Origin: Alkalibacillus salilacus
GTDB taxonomy: Bacteria > Bacillota > Bacilli > Bacillales > Alkalibacillaceae
Reading direction: 5' to 3'
DNA: 64,000 nt
Assembly (NCBI RefSeq): GCF_030812915.1
Contig: NZ_JAUSTQ010000009.1
Location: forward strand, 1 to 64,000
In this document: positions 54,898 through 63,619 of the stretch, piece by piece
Layout: each line of letters opens with the position of its first letter
How positions within the stretch are numbered: position 1 is the stretch's first letter
Position numbers and translations under genes: made by a program
The notes under the pieces: model-generated
What the model saw: only the letters and a program-made list of their open reading frames with translations
Told to the model about the DNA's origin: nothing
Database searches by the model: none

Positions 54898-55713
54898 ATG
54901 GGAGAGGAACGCGTTTTAGTCGATTTGTCACGTTGGGAAGAGGATTTGGCTTCTTATGTTTCAAATGATTTTGAGAAAATGTATGAATTGTGGGTGCAAG
55001 ATCAGTTTCAAAAACTACCTAAGCATGTGCAACAACGTTTTTTTAACGGTGTGGATCAATGGTTAATTTATACTTATACCTTCCTTCAAGGAACGCAAAT
55101 GCAACAGGATGCTTATGACCGATTATTGCAAATTGGCCGTACGTATGATGAAACAATCAATACGGTTGAAGATTTGAGCCGATTATCAATTGAGAAACAA
55201 ACTTATCTCGCTAACCAGCACGTCGCTAAAAACCGTTTATACTCCTTCGTCCAAGGTGGTATGGCTGGTTCTGGTGGTTGGTTTTTATTAGGTGTTGATA
55301 TTCCATTAATGGTGGGGTTAAATTTACGAACCATTCAATTAATCGGTACGAGTTTTGGGTATAATATGCATAACCCGATCGAAATGCTATTGGCGCTAAA
55401 AGTGTTTCATGCCGGGGCTTTACCGAAGCGATTGCGCTATGAAGCTTGGCAGGAATTAAAGGGAAATGTAAATGAATATGACTCGTTTATGGGTGAACAC
55501 GAGGAATTAACGAATCCGACATGGGCAGAACAACCGTTAAAGTCCATATTTAAAACGTTAGTGATTGTGTTATCTCGTAGGAAAATGATACAGGGCTTAC
55601 CAATAGTAAGCGTAGGAATTGGAGCAACTATAAATTATAAAACAGCTAAGGATGTCAGTGATTTTGCAACACGATTTTATCAATATCGTTCCATTCAATC
55701 TTCCAATAAATAA
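54898..55713 (+). CDS. EcsC family protein
   Basis: 271 residues with a central hydrophobic stretch (GGMAGSGGWFLLGVDIPLMVGLNLRTIQLIG, ~118-148) and the EcsC signature, plus a second near residue 235 (GLPIVSVGIGATINY). In B. subtilis ecsC sits beside the EcsAB ABC exporter; here none is adjacent. Function unclear. ATG has AAGGAG. Starts 14 bases after ytxK, so same transcript. Confidence 0.86.
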   Translation: MGEERVLVDLSRWEEDLASYVSNDFEKMYELWVQDQFQKLPKHVQQRFFNGVDQWLIYTYTFLQGTQMQQDAYDRLLQIGRTYDETINTVEDLSRLSIEKQTYLANQHVAKNRLYSFVQGGMAGSGGWFLLGVDIPLMVGLNLRTIQLIGTSFGYNMHNPIEMLLALKVFHAGALPKRLRYEAWQELKGNVNEYDSFMGEHEELTNPTWAEQPLKSIFKTLVIVLSRRKMIQGLPIVSVGIGATINYKTAKDVSDFATRFYQYRSIQSSNK

Positions 55714-55745
55714 AGGTGACCATTAGATGGTCACCTTTATTTATT
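55705..55745. terminator. Bidirectional terminator overlapping the ends of the EcsC-like and uspA genes
   Basis: Perfect 18-bp arms beginning AATAAATAAAGGTGACCA with a 5-base loop. Both convergent stop codons lie within it; tails are T-rich both ways. Confidence 0.94.
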
Positions 55746-56187
55746 CATCTTCAGGTCTTACAACCAAAACGTCTACTTTCGAATAACGGGTAATGTGTTC
55801 TGATACACTGCCGATAAAGAAACGTTCGACTGTGTTCATTCCTGTTGCTCCACAGATAATTAGATCAGCATTGTATTTTGGTGCTACTTCTTTTGCAATT
55901 TTAACTTTAGGTGAACCGTGTTCGAGGTCAGTCACGACGTTTTCAACACCTTCATCTTCTGCACGATTTTGATAAGTTCTTAGCAATTCCCAAGCATCAT
56001 TTTGTACCCGCTCTGATACACTACGGTCGTATGCTTCAATTGTGGAATAAACGCGTGTATCGACTACATGTGAAATGATGAGTGTAGCATTATTTCGTTT
56101 AGCAATACTAATTGCTTTTTGAAAGGCAAAATCGGATGCTTTAGATCCATCTACAGCAATCACGACATCATGATATTCGAAAGCCAT
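55741..56187 (-). CDS. Universal stress protein, UspA family
   Basis: 148 residues, single Usp domain. ATP-binding motif G-x2-G-x9-G-S is intact: GATGMNTVERFFIGSVS (~113-129). N-terminal DVVIAVDGSKASDFAF is typical. Probably an ATP-binding dimer of the stress response. ATG follows AAGGAGG. Divergent from the ytkK homologue. Confidence 0.92.
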   Translation of the reverse strand: MAFEYHDVVIAVDGSKASDFAFQKAISIAKRNNATLIISHVVDTRVYSTIEAYDRSVSERVQNDAWELLRTYQNRAEDEGVENVVTDLEHGSPKVKIAKEVAPKYNADLIICGATGMNTVERFFIGSVSEHITRYSKVDVLVVRPEDE

Positions 56188-56339
56188 ATGACCCCTCCTT
56201 ATTTCTACTTATATTATACCATAAATATCAGAATATTCATACTCGTATAAGACGTTGATTTATCGTTTACTTTATTCATTTTATAGGGGAAACATGGTAA
56301 AATTGGATTAGAGATGATGTAATGATAGGAGTTCTAGAT

Positions 56340-57101
56340 ATGAGACATGTCATTGTAACAGCTGGAACAAAAGGATTAGGACGAAAAATGACAGAGTATT
56401 TTCTCTCGCTAGGTTATAGTGTAACAGCAACTTATCGAACGGATGCTGAAAGAGCAAACGAACTGATCCAAACTTTTGAAGAAGAACAAGATCGCTTACA
56501 AGTTGTTTATCTTGATACGATGAACGTTTCGTCAATTCGTTTAGCCGTTAATCAAGCCTATGAGCGGTTTGGTCGCATTGATTGCTTAGTTAGTAATGCT
56601 GGGCCGTATATTTTTGAGCGTAAGAAATTGTTTGATTATACCGAAGATGAATGGCATGAGATGGTCCGTGGTAATTTAGATGCGTCTTTTTATTTACTTA
56701 AAAATGTACTGCCGATTATGCGAGAACAGAAATTTGGCAGAGTGATCTTTCTTGGATTTCAAGGTGTCGATTATAGTTCAGGGTGGATTTATCGCTCAGC
56801 GTTCGCTTCAGCCAAGGTAGGATTAGCTTCATTAATGAAGACTGTTGCATTGGAAGAAGCAGAAAACCAAATCACAGCGAATATGATTGCACCTGGTAAA
56901 ATAGTTAATGAAATGAAAGAAGCAGATATCGTGGCTAGTCGTGATATAGTAGACACAGAAACACCAATAGGACGACCTGGAACTGGTGAGGATATTGCGA
57001 GAACTGTCGCTTATTTATGCGACGATCAATCAGATATGATTACTGGTACTGTGATCGAAGTAACTGGTGGATTAGACGTTATTCATAAGCATTTATCTTG
57101 A
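56340..57101 (+). CDS. ytkK: YtkK-like short-chain dehydrogenase/reductase-fold protein with altered active site
   Basis: 253 residues. Rossmann motif TAGTKGLG (~7-14), NAGPY (~90) and the C-terminal ITGTVIEVTGGLDV are typical of SDRs. However, the YxxxK motif reads FASAK (Phe for the catalytic Tyr) and the Ser expected 13 residues before it is Gly, in GFQGVDYSSGWIYRSAFASAK (part). So it may bind NAD(P) without oxidoreductase activity. ATG 56340 is 8 bases after AGGAG; the upstream ATG 56322 lacks a site. Confidence 0.83.
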   Translation: MRHVIVTAGTKGLGRKMTEYFLSLGYSVTATYRTDAERANELIQTFEEEQDRLQVVYLDTMNVSSIRLAVNQAYERFGRIDCLVSNAGPYIFERKKLFDYTEDEWHEMVRGNLDASFYLLKNVLPIMREQKFGRVIFLGFQGVDYSSGWIYRSAFASAKVGLASLMKTVALEEAENQITANMIAPGKIVNEMKEADIVASRDIVDTETPIGRPGTGEDIARTVAYLCDDQSDMITGTVIEVTGGLDVIHKHLS

Positions 57102-57178
57102 TGATACTAAAAATATGTAATCCATGTTATAGTTAAATCGGTTACATAATTATAAGAACCAATATAGGAGGTTTAGTT

Positions 57179-58291
57179 ATGAAAATTGGCGTACCCAAGG
57201 AGATTAAAAACAATGAAAATCGAGTTGCGCTTACACCTGCAGGGGTTATGACGCTTCAAGAAGCGGGTCATGATTTATTTGTAGAAACACAAGCAGGAGA
57301 AGGTTCTGGTTTCACAGATGATCAATATCGTGAAGCGGGTGCTACGGTTGTAGATTCTGCTAATGAAACTTGGAAGCAAGAAATGGTGATGAAGGTTAAG
57401 GAGCCGCTACCAGAAGAATATGATTATTTTTATGAAGGACTTATATTATTTACTTATTTACATTTAGCGGCAGAACCTGAATTAACTCAAGCTTTAATTG
57501 AACATAAAGTGACAGGCATTGCTTATGAAACAGTTGAATCTGATCAAGGCACACTACCATTATTAACGCCTATGAGTGAAGTGGCTGGTCGTATGGCTTC
57601 GCAAATCGGTGCTCAATTCTTAGAGAAAACACGTGGAGGAAAAGGTGTCTTATTAAGCGGTATTCCAGGTGTGGAACGTAGTAAAGTTACGGTTATTGGT
57701 GGTGGTGTCGTAGGTACCAATGCTGCCAAAATAGCAGTAGGCTTAGGTGCTGATGTCACAATTGTTGATTTAAGCCCGAACCGTTTACGTGAATTAGATG
57801 ACTTATTTGGTAATCAAATTAATACAGTTATGTCTAATCCGTTAAATATCGAACAACAAGTTAAACAGTCTGATTTATTAATCGGTGCTGTACTGATTCC
57901 TGGTGCTAAAGCGCCTAAATTAGTCACAGAAGACATGGTCAAACAAATGACAGATGGCTCTGTTATCGTTGATGTGGCAATTGACCAAGGTGGTATTGTT
58001 GAAACGGTTGATCACATTACGACACATGATAACCCAACTTATGATCGCCATGGTGTCCGACATTATGCGGTTGCGAATATGCCAGGAGCTGTTCCTCGGA
58101 CATCAACTATTGGATTAACCAATGTCACAGTGCCATATGCTTTACAGCTTGCTAATAAAGGTTATCAAGAAGCGGTACAAGATAACCCTCAATTAGCTAA
58201 AGGTGTTAATACCTTGAAAGGTCATGTGACTTATAAAGCTGTTGCCGATGCACATGGAATGGACTTCTATGATCTAACAAATTTAATTTAA
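57179..58291 (+). CDS. ald: Alanine dehydrogenase
   Basis: 370 residues. [20 protein letters not shown] at the N terminus, [27 protein letters not shown] motif [15 protein letters not shown] (~173-187) and [16 protein letters not shown]. It converts L-Ala to pyruvate and ammonia with NAD; needed for sporulation in B. subtilis. ATG has AGGAGG. Confidence 0.97.
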   Translation: MKIGVPKEIKNNENRVALTPAGVMTLQEAGHDLFVETQAGEGSGFTDDQYREAGATVVDSANETWKQEMVMKVKEPLPEEYDYFYEGLILFTYLHLAAEPELTQALIEHKVTGIAYETVESDQGTLPLLTPMSEVAGRMASQIGAQFLEKTRGGKGVLLSGIPGVERSKVTVIGGGVVGTNAAKIAVGLGADVTIVDLSPNRLRELDDLFGNQINTVMSNPLNIEQQVKQSDLLIGAVLIPGAKAPKLVTEDMVKQMTDGSVIVDVAIDQGGIVETVDHITTHDNPTYDRHGVRHYAVANMPGAVPRTSTIGLTNVTVPYALQLANKGYQEAVQDNPQLAKGVNTLKGHVTYKAVADAHGMDFYDLTNLI

Positions 58292-58325
58292 AGCTTATTT
58301 CCTTAAATAATTAATAGTCACGAAT

Positions 58326-58372
58326 AAACCCGGATGACTCCTGATCATAATAGGAGCTCATCCGGGTTTTTA
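58326..58372. terminator. Bidirectional terminator between ald and the M24 peptidase gene
   Basis: AAACCCGGATGA / TCATCCGGGTTT with an inner CTCCT / AGGAG stem, followed by T4. Confidence 0.9.
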
Positions 58373-58396
58373 GCTGAATAATTATTTTACAATGTT

Positions 58397-59494
58397 TTAT
58401 GAAATGATTTGCAAGTCTTTAGGATATTGAGTTAAAACTAGTGGACCGTCCTCCGTCATATAAATATCATCCTCAATTCTGACACCACCAACGTTAGGCT
58501 GGTAAATCCCTGGTTCGATCGTAAATGTCATACCAGCTTGTAATGGATTTTGATTGTTCGATGCCATCGAAGGAAATTCGTGAACGTCAATTCCGATGCC
58601 GTGACCAATTCTGTGGGTAAAATAGTCGCCATAGCCTGCGTCATCAATAGTGGAACGTGCTGCTCGGTCAATTTCACCTAATGGTGTCCCTAGTTGACAT
58701 GTTTCAATCGCTCGTTTTTCCGCTTCTAAAACAGTTTGATACACAGCTTGTTGCTCATTCGTTATATTGCCCACAGCTACTGTCCGGGTAATGTCAGAGC
58801 AATAGCCATTATAAACAACACCTAGGTCCATTAAGACAAAATCACCGTTTTCAATCGGCTTAGTGCTCGGTGTCCCATGTGGTGACGCTGTTTTTTCACC
58901 TGATAGGACGAGCGTGGAAAATGACATATCACGTATGCCTTTTTGTTTTAAAGCATATTCGACTTCTGCAATGATTTCTAATTCTGTTTTGCCTGGTTGA
59001 ATATGGTGGACCGCCGTTTCAATAGCAAAATCAGCATAACGAGCAGCTTCTTGAAGCGCTTTTAGTTCTGATTCATCTTTGATAACACGAATTTGATTAA
59101 GTAATTGTTGCCCGTGGTAAACGTCACTTGCTTGTGTGAGGTTAAGGATGTTCTGATAACGCGAAACATTTAGATGATCTTCTTCAATAGCTAAATGCTT
59201 CGGTAATTCACCTGTTGATGTGAGCCATATTTTAATTTTGTCCCAAGGGTCTTCGTGATCGAAGTATGTAATAATATCGTTTTGCCAAGATGTGCGACGA
59301 ATATCTTCCATTTCTAATGCTGGTGCTACGATTGCTTGACGCCCATTTGTATCAACATAGACAGCAATTAAACGCTCGTGAGCTTCAGCGTATAAGCCAC
59401 TGTAATAAAATACATTATCTTTAGATGTCATAAACATACTATCTAAATTTCGTTCTCTTAAAGCTTCGGTTAATTGATCTAATCGTTGATTCAA
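58397..59494 (-). CDS. M24-family Xaa-Pro dipeptidase-like peptidase
   Basis: 365 residues. An N-terminal creatinase-like domain (~1-130) precedes the pita-bread M24 domain with metal ligands DLGVVYNGYCSDITRTV (Asp, Asp), HRIGHGIGIDVHE (His), FTIEPGIY (Glu) and VRIEDD (Glu). Resembles B. subtilis YkvY/PapA. Start: GTG 59503 lies in the GAGGTGATT site, TTG 59494 is correctly spaced and chosen. Divergent from copy 4 and ytkL. Confidence 0.92.
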   Translation of the reverse strand: MNQRLDQLTEALRERNLDSMFMTSKDNVFYYSGLYAEAHERLIAVYVDTNGRQAIVAPALEMEDIRRTSWQNDIITYFDHEDPWDKIKIWLTSTGELPKHLAIEEDHLNVSRYQNILNLTQASDVYHGQQLLNQIRVIKDESELKALQEAARYADFAIETAVHHIQPGKTELEIIAEVEYALKQKGIRDMSFSTLVLSGEKTASPHGTPSTKPIENGDFVLMDLGVVYNGYCSDITRTVAVGNITNEQQAVYQTVLEAEKRAIETCQLGTPLGEIDRAARSTIDDAGYGDYFTHRIGHGIGIDVHEFPSMASNNQNPLQAGMTFTIEPGIYQPNVGGVRIEDDIYMTEDGPLVLTQYPKDLQIIS

Positions 59495-59630
59495 GTTAAT
59501 CACCTCTAAAAATTATAGTCTCTATGTGTTATCTTAAAGGATAACGGGTAATAAATGAATGGTGAAGTAATAATTTTATTTGGCTCTGTTAAAACTTAGT
59601 ATTATTTTATAATACATTTATAAGTTTATA

Positions 59631-59776
59631 GTTGTTGAATTGTGAGAAGCGAAGGTGGCGACTCCTGTGGGAACAGCACGCGTCTCGAGACCCCGCAGGT
59701 CGTGCCTTTTGGCCGAGGAGGCTCGAGCCGTGCCCACGGAAAGCGTCCACCGAAAGCGGATCACAATATCAACAAC
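59631..59776 (+). repeat. Dispersed GC-rich structured repeat, copy 4 (minimal form)
   Basis: 146-bp element in the 329-base divergent gap between the M24 peptidase and ytkL. Arms GTTGTTGAATTGTGA / TCACAATATCAACAAC. Inner stem CTGTGGG / CCCACGG, where copy 3 has CTGCG / CCGCGG, i.e. a T-A pair replacing C-G. Apex GCC-TTTT-GGC. The remaining 59495-59630 and 59777-59823 stretches are AT-rich with no other clear feature. Confidence 0.9.
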
Positions 59777-59823
59777 GGACAAGATCAGAGTCTAAAATCG
59801 AAACACATAGGAGGGCATAACAT

Positions 59824-60504
59824 ATGAAAGTAAGTTATCATGGACATTCTGTTGTAAAGGTTGTAACAGACGAGCACACCATTTTAATTGATCCATTTAT
59901 TTCTGGAAATGATAATTGCGATTTAAACGCTGAAGGTATGAAAGCTGATGTGATTTTATTAACCCATGGTCATAATGATCACGTCGGTGACACAGAACAA
60001 ATTGCCAAAGAGAATGATGCACAAATTGTTGCACCGTTTGAATTGGCAACGTATCTTGGGAATAAAGGATTAAATGCCCATCCAATGCATATTGGTGGAG
60101 GACATCAATTTGATTTTGGATATGTGAAGCTAACACAAGCGTTCCACGGCTCTGCTTATACAGAAGAAGATGGCACCATTGTATATACGGGTATGCCAGC
60201 TGGCTTATTATTAACGATTGATGGAAAAACCATTTATCATGCTGGTGATACTGGGTTATTCTCAGACATGAAGTTAATTGGTGAGTTTAATGATATTGAT
60301 TTAGCATTCTTACCAATTGGAGATAACTTTACGATGGGGCCTGACGATGCACGATTAGCAGCTGAATGGATTAATGCAGCCCGTGTTGTACCTATTCACT
60401 ACAATACATTCCCATTAATTAATCAAGATGGAGAAGCATTTGCGAACTCCTTGCCACAAAACGTTGGTTATGTCATGAAACCCGGTGACGCATTAGACTT
60501 ATAA
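59824..60504 (+). CDS. ytkL: YtkL, UPF0173 metal-dependent hydrolase
   Basis: 226 residues, metallo-beta-lactamase fold: [11 protein letters not shown] (HxHxDH, ~47-57), FHGSAY (third His), YHAGDTGLF (Asp ligand) and PIHYNTFP (His). Cytoplasmic. Substrate not known. ATG follows AGGAGG. Single transcript bounded by copy 4 and a terminator. Confidence 0.93.
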   Translation: MKVSYHGHSVVKVVTDEHTILIDPFISGNDNCDLNAEGMKADVILLTHGHNDHVGDTEQIAKENDAQIVAPFELATYLGNKGLNAHPMHIGGGHQFDFGYVKLTQAFHGSAYTEEDGTIVYTGMPAGLLLTIDGKTIYHAGDTGLFSDMKLIGEFNDIDLAFLPIGDNFTMGPDDARLAAEWINAARVVPIHYNTFPLINQDGEAFANSLPQNVGYVMKPGDALDL

Positions 60505-60512
60505 AGAAATTG

Positions 60513-60545
60513 TAAGCAGTCGATCTGATATCGGCTGCTTATTTT
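60513..60545 (+). terminator. Terminator after ytkL
   Basis: Stem TAAGCAGTCGAT / ATCGGCTGCTTA (one G-T pair) with a 5-base loop and short T tail. Confidence 0.8.
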
Positions 60546-60623
60546 AGTTTATACGCTTAATTGCTGAATATCTGGCAAACAGGTATAATAAATCTATATG
60601 ATCATAGAGAATTAGGTGAGTCG

Positions 60624-61928
60624 ATGAGCACTAAACATGAACAGATATTAAATTACATAGAAACGTTGTCGGTTGGATCGAAAATATCCGTACGTGCCAT
60701 TGCAAAGGAACTCGATGTCAGTGAAGGTACGGCCTACCGTGCGATTAAAGAAGCTCAAACAACAGGGCTTGTCAGCACAATCGAACGAGTTGGGACCATC
60801 CGCATTGAACAGAAACGCAAAGAAAATATTGAAAAATTAACATTCGCTGAAGTGATTAATATTATTGATGGTCAAGTGTTAGGGGGCCGTACAGGTCTAC
60901 ACAAAACCTTGAATAAATTTGTCATCGGAGCTATGAAACTTGAAGCTATGATGAAGTATACTGAGAAGGGAAGTTTATTAATTGTCGGTAACCGTGTTAA
61001 AGCACAGGAGAAGGCTTTGAACGCGGGTGCGGCTATTTTAATTACAGGAGGATTCGATACAACAGACTATGTCAAAAATTTAGCTGATCGCTATGAACTT
61101 CCGGTTATTTCGTGCTCTTATGATACGTTCACTGTGGCAGCTATGATTAACCGAGCCATATATGATCAACTCATTAAAAAGGAAATTGTTATTGTAGATG
61201 ATATTTATACACCTGTTGAAGAAACTCGAGTATTATATGAAGATGATCTCGTGTCAGCATGGCATGCCTTGTACGATCAAACAAAACACAGCAGGTACCC
61301 TGTTTTAAATCGAAACAATCAAGTAGTAGGTGTCGTGACATCGAAAGATATTATAAATAAACGAATTGATTTAAAAATCGAAAAAGTAATGGCTAAAAAG
61401 CCGATCGTAGCAAAAGTCTCAACGTCTTTAGCGAGTGCTGCTCATACCATGGTGTGGCAAGGAATCGAAATGATGCCAGTCGTAGATGACGCTGACACTT
61501 TTAAAGGAGTCATCAGTCGACAAGATGTGATTAAAGGATTACAAAGTAGCCAGAGACAACCACAAATTGGAGAAACCATTGATGACTTAATTCATAAGCA
61601 ATTACAATCCGATGATGCGTCCAATCAGTTCGTAACAGAAGTCACGCCGCAAATGACAAATCAAATCGGGACATTATCATATGGCGTTTTCGCATCATTA
61701 GTTACGGAGGCTTGTAACCAAACCTTGAAAAAAGAAAAAACAGGAGACATGGTAATAGAAAATTTATCAATCTTCTTCATGAAACCTGTTCAGATTGGCG
61801 CTATATTAACTGTGACCCCAGAAATTCTTGAATTAGGTCGGAAGTTTGCCAAGATAGACGTGCAAATATTCTCTGACCAAGAATTAGTGAGTAAAGCCAT
61901 GGTTATGACGCAATTGATCAATCGTTAG
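60624..61928 (+). CDS. ytoI: YtoI, multi-domain CBS protein
   Basis: 434 residues. In order: winged HTH (~1-65, VRAIAKELDVSEGTAYRAIKE), DRTGG domain (~75-180), tandem CBS (about 195-305, with RYPVLNRNNQVVGVVTSKDI and MMPVVDDADTFKGVISRQDV) and a hotdog/thioesterase-like domain (~320-434). Probably a ligand-responsive regulator. Start ATG 60624 has TAGGTGA; longer reading is unsupported. Its stop overlaps that of the convergent ytpI. Confidence 0.92.
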   Translation: MSTKHEQILNYIETLSVGSKISVRAIAKELDVSEGTAYRAIKEAQTTGLVSTIERVGTIRIEQKRKENIEKLTFAEVINIIDGQVLGGRTGLHKTLNKFVIGAMKLEAMMKYTEKGSLLIVGNRVKAQEKALNAGAAILITGGFDTTDYVKNLADRYELPVISCSYDTFTVAAMINRAIYDQLIKKEIVIVDDIYTPVEETRVLYEDDLVSAWHALYDQTKHSRYPVLNRNNQVVGVVTSKDIINKRIDLKIEKVMAKKPIVAKVSTSLASAAHTMVWQGIEMMPVVDDADTFKGVISRQDVIKGLQSSQRQPQIGETIDDLIHKQLQSDDASNQFVTEVTPQMTNQIGTLSYGVFASLVTEACNQTLKKEKTGDMVIENLSIFFMKPVQIGAILTVTPEILELGRKFAKIDVQIFSDQELVSKAMVMTQLINR

Positions 61929-62230
61929 TCTAAGTCACCAGCTTCTTGTAACCTAATAATCTCACCACGATAATGCTTAAAGACTTTGTAGCCATGAACG
62001 ATTTGAGCACCGCCGAGAATTAAGAAGAGAATACATACGAATAAGGCGAATTGCGTTTGATAAAAACCGTATGCATTAATCCCGAAAGACGCGATAAACA
62101 CGCCTAAAGCTATTCGTGCTTTACCATTCGTATAGTGCATATACAGAGGATTTTTATGATTCAAGATTCGGACTTTAAAATATAAATAAAAAACGATTGA
62201 AACGACAAAGATTGTCACGAGAATAATCAA
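61925..62230 (-). CDS. ytpI: YtpI-like small membrane protein
   Basis: 101 residues, three hydrophobic segments: LIILVTIFVVSIVFYLYF, IALGVFIASFGINAYGF and FALFVCILFLILGGAQIVHG. Length matches YtpI (100). TTG 62230 is 8 bases after AAGGAG; the longer in-frame start at 62254 is unlikely. Function unknown. Convergent and overlapping with ytoI by 4 bases, with no terminator between. Confidence 0.85.
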   Translation of the reverse strand: MIILVTIFVVSIVFYLYFKVRILNHKNPLYMHYTNGKARIALGVFIASFGINAYGFYQTQFALFVCILFLILGGAQIVHGYKVFKHYRGEIIRLQEAGDLD

Positions 62231-62321
62231 TTTAAACGCTCCTTTTATGATCAAATCCGTATCTATTGTACCGATTTTTGGCGTGAAAGGCTAGTGACAA
62301 TTATGAGAAAGGATGCCATTT

Positions 62322-63266
62322 ATGCAACGTGAAATCATTCAACAAATCAAACAACATAGTACGATTATCCTGCACCGTCATGTTCGACCTGATCCTGATG
62401 CTTATGGCTCACAGGTCGGTTTAGCTAAAATAATTGAGGTCACTTATCCTGAGAAACAAGTATATGTTGTCGGTGAAGAAGACCCAAGTTTAGCGTATCT
62501 AGCTGAACTCGACGACATTAAGGATGAGACTTACGAAAATGCCTTAGTGATTGTTTGTGACACAGCTAATGAAGAACGTGTTTGTGATCAACGACATCGC
62601 CAGGGAAATTATTTGATTAAAATAGACCATCATCCCAACCGTGAACCTTATGGTGATGTGATGTGGGTTGACCCTGATGCATCATCAACATGTGAAATGA
62701 TTTATGAACTATATGAAACAGCACAGGCTGATGGTTGGGTGATGACCAATGAAGCTGCACGTTTAATCTATGCTGGTATTATTGCCGATACTGGACGATT
62801 CTTGTTTCCAAATACAACTGAAAGAACATTTAAAGCAGCGAAATCTCTTATTCAATATGACTTTGATCGTCAATCATTACATGACAATTTATACCGTGTT
62901 TCGCTTAATACGGCTAAATTCAAAGGGGAGTTATTATCAAATCTAGAGCGTCGTGAAAGTGGATTAGTTGTTTTTAAACTAACACAAGAAATGCTGAACC
63001 ATTATGATGTAACTCCTGAGGAAACGCACGCTTTTGTAAGTGTGCCTTCAGATATAGAGGGCGTTTTAGCGTGGGTGTTTTTCGTAGAAGAAGAGGACGT
63101 TATTCGAATTCGTTTACGCTCGAAAGGTCCTGTGATTAATGGAGTTGCTGAACAGTTTGATGGCGGCGGGCATCCAATGGCATCAGGGGCTAAAATACCT
63201 TCCTGGGATCAGGCTGAGGATGTCATCGACGCATTAGATGCAGTTTGTTTAGATTACCAATCATAA
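62322..63266 (+). CDS. nrnA: NrnA, bifunctional oligoribonuclease / pAp phosphatase
   Basis: 314 residues of the DHH/DHHA1 family. Motifs: HRHVRPDPDAYGSQ (~20-33), VCDTANEERV, IDHHPNREPYG (DHH, ~103-113), AGIIADTGRF and the DHHA1 glycine motif FDGGGHPMASGAKI. Degrades nanoRNAs to mononucleotides and dephosphorylates pAp. ATG 62322 is 9 bases from GAAAGGA; ATG 62313 is next to that site and disfavoured. Confidence 0.95.
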   Translation: MQREIIQQIKQHSTIILHRHVRPDPDAYGSQVGLAKIIEVTYPEKQVYVVGEEDPSLAYLAELDDIKDETYENALVIVCDTANEERVCDQRHRQGNYLIKIDHHPNREPYGDVMWVDPDASSTCEMIYELYETAQADGWVMTNEAARLIYAGIIADTGRFLFPNTTERTFKAAKSLIQYDFDRQSLHDNLYRVSLNTAKFKGELLSNLERRESGLVVFKLTQEMLNHYDVTPEETHAFVSVPSDIEGVLAWVFFVEEEDVIRIRLRSKGPVINGVAEQFDGGGHPMASGAKIPSWDQAEDVIDALDAVCLDYQS

Positions 63267-63269
63267 TAA

Positions 63270-63301
63270 AAGAGCTCAGCAAATAGCTGGGCTCTTGTTT
63301 A
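63270..63301. terminator. Bidirectional terminator after nrnA
   Basis: Stem AAGAGCTCAGC / GCTGGGCTCTT with a 5-base loop; T and A runs on either side. Confidence 0.85.
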
Positions 63302-63490
63302 ACTCGTGCGATTTTCTGGGATGAACCATGAACCGATGTCTGTATGGTCTTCAAAGATTTCTAAGTTATTAGCTTTTATTCTACGTTTCATTAGTCGGAT
63401 GAGCTCTTCGGTTTCGGCATAAGCTGAATAACCATCCATTAGACGGTTCACCTTTTCGTTTGCAAGTCTTTGTTTAAAATTTACAAACAT
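63299..63490 (-). CDS. Small conserved-looking protein, possibly YtzJ-like
   Basis: 63 residues, charged and helical: NFKQRLANEKVNRLMDGYSAYAETEEL then RRIKANNLEIFEDHTDIGSWFIPENR. No membrane segment. ATG 63490 has GAGG at 8-base spacing, so it is a credible gene despite its size. Its place between nrnA and ytrI suggests a link to that sporulation neighbourhood, but the identity is a guess. Confidence 0.65.
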   Translation of the reverse strand: MFVNFKQRLANEKVNRLMDGYSAYAETEELIRLMKRRIKANNLEIFEDHTDIGSWFIPENRTS

Positions 63491-63593
63491 AGGACTCACC
63501 TCTTCCTATAAGTTAACCTTATACAATGATAAGATTTTAATTATATTATAACCATATTCAAACATTCTATATCAGTTGACAATGAAAGTTTGC

Positions 63594-63619
63594 AAAACCG
63601 TCAATAATTTATGACAGTT
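63594..63619 (-). terminator. Possible terminator after ytrI
   Basis: On the minus strand AAACTGTCA / TTGACGGTTTT with a short AT-rich loop, immediately after the ytrI stop. Stem is short; moderate support. Confidence 0.5.

Noticed and set aside
59632-59827. Two overlapping ~60-residue ORFs in repeat copy 4
   Set aside because: They lie wholly in the structured repeat, differ in frame, have Arg/Cys-rich composition unlike the proteome, and are not open in the same way in the other copies.
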